Source: an uncultured Verrucomicrobiota bacterium
Lineage (GTDB): Bacteria > Verrucomicrobiota > Kiritimatiellia > RFP12 > UBA1067
Assembly (NCBI GenBank): GCA_946615875.1
Contig: CAMOIK010000095.1
Span: 1-8,101, forward strand
Direction of reading: 5' to 3'
Length of the DNA: 8,101 bases
Positions 6,400 through 8,101 of this stretch are shown here, one piece after another (the first letter of the stretch is position 1; every line of letters begins with the position of its first letter). Below the pieces are notes generated by a model, which was given only the letters and a program-made list of their open reading frames with translations, searched no databases and was not told where the DNA came from. The translations under genes and the position numbers were made by a program.

Positions 6400-7701
6400 C
6401 TAGCCGCGCGGCCAGAACTTGTCGGAGAGTTTGGAGGGAATGCCGACCTCGCCGCGGTCGAAGTTGTCCGCGAGTATCTTCCATCCGAGGTCCAGAGCGG
6501 CCTCGAGCGGGATGTTCACGGAAAGATCCATCATCTCCTTCTCGAACGCCGCGCCGTATTTCAGCAGCTTCTCGTCCCACGCGGACATTTTGAAGCCCAT
6601 CGACTGCTTCTCGACAGTCTCCTTGTATTGCGCGTAGAGCTTGATCATTGCATCCATCACGGTGCGGTGGTCTTCGCGCGTGGCCTTGTTGACCTGCTGC
6701 TTCAGTCGCGAGAGCGAACCGAACGGCTCGATGCGTCCGTTGCGCAGGTAGAACTGGCCCTCCGTGATGTAGCCCGTGTTGTCCGGCACGGGGTGGGTCA
6801 CGTCGTCGCCGGGCATCGTCGTAACGGCCAGGATGGTGATGGAGCCTGCGCCGTCGAAATCCACCGCCTTCTCATAGCGCGCGGCCAGCTGCGAATAGAG
6901 GTCGCCGGGATAGCCGCGGTTGGACGGGATCTGCTCCATCGTGATGGCGATTTCCTTCATGGCGTCGGCGAAACTGGTCATGTCGGTGAGCAGCACCAGC
7001 ACGTCTTTGCCGGACAGCGCGAACTTCTCCGCCACGGCCAGCGAGACATCCGGCACAAGCATGCACTCCACCGTGGGGTCGGCGGCGGTATGCACGAACA
7101 TCACCGTCTTGGCCAACGCGCCCGACTGGTCGAGCGTGTTGCGGAATTTCAGGTACTCGTCGTATTTCAGCCCCATTCCGCCGATTATGATCACGTCCGA
7201 ATCCGCCTGCAGCGCGATGCGTGCCAGCAGTTCGTTGTAGGGTTCGCCGGCGCGCGCGAAAATCGGCAGCTTCTGCGACTTGACGAGGGAATTGAAGAGG
7301 TCGATCATCGGGATGTTGGTGCGCACCATCTCGTGCGGCATCACGCGCTTTGCGGGATTGACCGACGGCTGCCCGATGGGCGAGGGATTTTCGTCGATCG
7401 CCGGGCCGCCGTCGCGGGGAATGCCCGCGCCGGTGAACGCCCGCCCGAGCAGCGCCTCGGAAAACGGCACCTTCATCGTCTCGCCAAGAAACCTGACCCG
7501 CGCGGCGGTATCCACGCCGCGCGCACCCGCGAATATCTGCAAAGTGACGTTCGGGCCGTCAAGTTTGATCACTTGCGCGAGAGACGTGCCCGCCCGGCTC
7601 TCCACTTCGGCTATCTCGTTGTATTTCACGCCCTCGGCGCGAAGCGTCGCGACGCTGCCCGATAGTGCGTCGATCTTGTGGTAAACCTTGTTGTTGAACA
7701 T
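6400..7701 (-). CDS. atpB: V-type ATP synthase/ATPase subunit B
   Basis: Subunit B is the non-catalytic nucleotide-binding partner of subunit A in the V1 head, which couples ATP turnover to H+ or Na+ transport. The 433-residue length is normal. Visible motifs: the N-terminal beta barrel (about 1-70), GRAFTGAGIPRDGGP (86-100), IPMIDLFNSLVKSQKLPIF (130-148), GEPYNELLARIA (152-163), ADPTVE (207-212), LLTDMTSFADAMKEI (237-251), SNRGYPGDLYSQLAARYE (260-277), TTMPGDDVTHPVPDNTGYI (294-312) and SLSRLK (329-334). There is no GxxGxGK[ST] P-loop, which separates B from A. The GEPYNELLARI and PDNTGYITEGQF forms match the bacterial V-type branch of Chlamydiae, Spirochaetes and Bacteroidetes. ATG at 7701 has GAGGT six bases upstream. 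No A or D subunit gene adjoins it here, unlike typical V-ATPase operons. Confidence 0.95.
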   Translation of the reverse strand: MFNNKVYHKIDALSGSVATLRAEGVKYNEIAEVESRAGTSLAQVIKLDGPNVTLQIFAGARGVDTAARVRFLGETMKVPFSEALLGRAFTGAGIPRDGGPAIDENPSPIGQPSVNPAKRVMPHEMVRTNIPMIDLFNSLVKSQKLPIFARAGEPYNELLARIALQADSDVIIIGGMGLKYDEYLKFRNTLDQSGALAKTVMFVHTAADPTVECMLVPDVSLAVAEKFALSGKDVLVLLTDMTSFADAMKEIAITMEQIPSNRGYPGDLYSQLAARYEKAVDFDGAGSITILAVTTMPGDDVTHPVPDNTGYITEGQFYLRNGRIEPFGSLSRLKQQVNKATREDHRTVMDAMIKLYAQYKETVEKQSMGFKMSAWDEKLLKYGAAFEKEMMDLSVNIPLEAALDLGWKILADNFDRGEVGIPSKLSDKFWPRG

Positions 7702-7707
7702 ACCGAT

Positions 7708-7712
7708 ACCTC
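7708..7712 (-). promoter_or_regulatory. Shine-Dalgarno of the V-type ATPase B gene
   Basis: On the minus strand GAGGT is followed by six bases and then the ATG at 7701. This is the clearest ribosome binding site in the window and fixes the start. Confidence 0.75.
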
Positions 7713-7726
7713 GATTGTGTGAGTGT

Positions 7727-7755
7727 ATTATACCATATTTTCACGGCTATGTGCG
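7727..7755 (-). promoter_or_regulatory. Extended -10 promoter for the atpB-proC unit
   Basis: On the minus strand TGGTATAAT (7735-7727) is a perfect TATAAT with an extended -10 TGn. At 17-bp spacing the -35 position (7755-7750) reads CGCACA, only 3 of 6 consensus bases, as is common for extended -10 promoters. Transcription would start near 7720, giving a short leader of about 20 nt that contains the Shine-Dalgarno. Confidence 0.65.
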
Positions 7756-7880
7756 CGGAAAGTTTGCCGCACGCCCCGGAATGGTTTTGGCGGTTGGCGG
7801 CCACGCGGCCACAGACATTAGACGCCCCCTCACTCATCTATGGGGACACATTAACTGAAATATATCATGTTAGAGCATAT

Positions 7881-7910
7881 GAAGCCCCTTAAAGGGGGCT
7901 TCTATTATTT
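7881..7910 (+). terminator. Rho-independent terminator, rightward
   Basis: GAAGCCCC (7881-7888) and GGGGCTTC (7895-7902) form a perfect 8-bp stem with loop TTAAAG, followed by TATTATTT. On the minus strand the hairpin is followed by ATATGCTC, without a T-run, so rightward function is favoured. No + strand gene is recognised between 4808 and this site. Confidence 0.7.
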
Positions 7911-8021
7911 ATTAATAAGTATCATCATAACGACAGGGTATTTGACCTAGTGTTTTGGGTGTTTGCCGGTTTGGTTTGGGGCAATTGAGACAAGCGGGTC
8001 AGCCATCCAATGCGCCCCACC

Positions 8022-8051
8022 CTGCGCACCGTCAGAGGGTTTGGTGCGCAG
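8022..8051. repeat. Inverted repeat at the edge of the 22-bp array
   Basis: CTGCGCACC (8022-8030) is the exact reverse complement of GGTGCGCAG (8043-8051), with 12 bases between. The right arm is the core of the first tandem repeat unit. A short reversed copy of the repeat core thus faces the array, and the two could form a 9-bp hairpin. Confidence 0.65.
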
Positions 8052-8101
8052 CAAAGGATGAAATGGTGCGCAGCAAAGGACGAAATGGTGCGCAGCAAAG
8101 G
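8042..8101. repeat. 22-bp direct tandem repeat array, running off the window
   Basis: Units start at 8042, 8064 and 8086; the last is cut by the window end. The unit is TGGTGCGCAGCAAAGGA, then T or C, then GAAA. The two complete units differ only at that T/C position. There are no spacers, so it is not a CRISPR array. Copy number and total length are unknown. The period is not a multiple of three, so it does not encode a simple in-frame protein repeat. Confidence 0.85.

Larger units (their letters stand above)
7702..8101. other. Gene-free, partly AT-rich region at the right edge
   Basis: No convincing gene is visible. In order the stretch holds the atpB promoter (7708-7755), a GC-rich part to about 7838, GGGGACACATTAACT at 7842-7856, a rightward hairpin terminator (7881-7910), an AT-rich part with palindrome TTATTAATAA (7909-7918), a G/T-rich part (7950-7982) and a 22-bp repeat array from 8042. 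Composition from about 7845 to 7945 is clearly richer in A+T than the genes, suggesting accessory or acquired DNA. Confidence 0.6.

Noticed and set aside
7751..7858. 35-codon + strand ORF starting GTG and ending just before the terminator
   Set aside because: It has no Shine-Dalgarno, no recognisable sequence and overlaps the atpB -35 region. It remains only a possibility behind the orphan terminator.
7840..7905. tRNA or tmRNA gene near the terminator
   Set aside because: No T-arm sequence, acceptor pairing or cloverleaf could be found.
7957..7981. G-quadruplex or telomere-like G/T repeat (GGG, GG, GG, GGGG)
   Set aside because: Only two-tetrad tracts are possible and one loop is 8 nt, so it is a weak candidate with no further support.
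8042..8101. CRISPR array
   Set aside because: Units are contiguous with no spacers, are 22 bp long and lie next to no cas genes.
7923..8101. 3' end of a minus-strand gene entering from the right (58 open codons)
   Set aside because: All three minus-strand frames stay open through the 22-bp repeats simply because the unit has no stops there. The predicted peptide resembles nothing known to me.

Overview
The window is GC-rich bacterial chromosome. It holds two gene blocks that converge near position 4810, followed by a 400-base stretch on the right with no recognisable gene. Seven protein genes can be supported. The bacterial (non-archaeal) type of V-type ATPase B subunit, a four-helix-bundle (S23/IVP-like) gene, an exported hydrolase and high GC together suggest the Verrucomicrobiota/Kiritimatiellota/Lentisphaerota area. 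That placement is inference from gene content, not from a marker tree.

Left block, + strand, 1-4808: the 3' part of infB (IF-2), rbfA (30S maturation), hisH and hisF (the two subunits of imidazole glycerol phosphate synthase), then a secreted protein made of two alpha/beta-hydrolase domains in tandem. Spacing is tight from infB to hisF (25 nt, 1 nt, then a 7-nt overlap), so infB-rbfA-hisHF looks like one transcription unit joining a translation module to a histidine module. The hydrolase follows 49 nt later with its own good ribosome binding site and may be the last gene of the unit.

Right block, - strand, 7701-4819: V-type ATP synthase subunit B, proC (pyrroline-5-carboxylate reductase), and a four-helix-bundle protein with an unusual long basic tail. 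The last two genes touch and are probably translationally coupled. A convincing extended -10 promoter and a Shine-Dalgarno sequence sit directly before the ATPase gene. That gene stands alone: no A or D subunit gene adjoins it in the visible sequence.

Right edge, 7702-8101: beyond the ATPase promoter the sequence becomes AT-rich and contains no supported gene. It holds a good intrinsic terminator pointing right with no evident gene to terminate, a GGGGACACATTAACT stretch of the kind I associate with transposase-linked repeats, and the start of a 22-bp tandem repeat array that runs off the window. The repeat's TGCGCA core recurs four times at exactly 22-bp steps. This accessory-looking edge is the part most likely to hold something undescribed, but the window stops before it can be identified.
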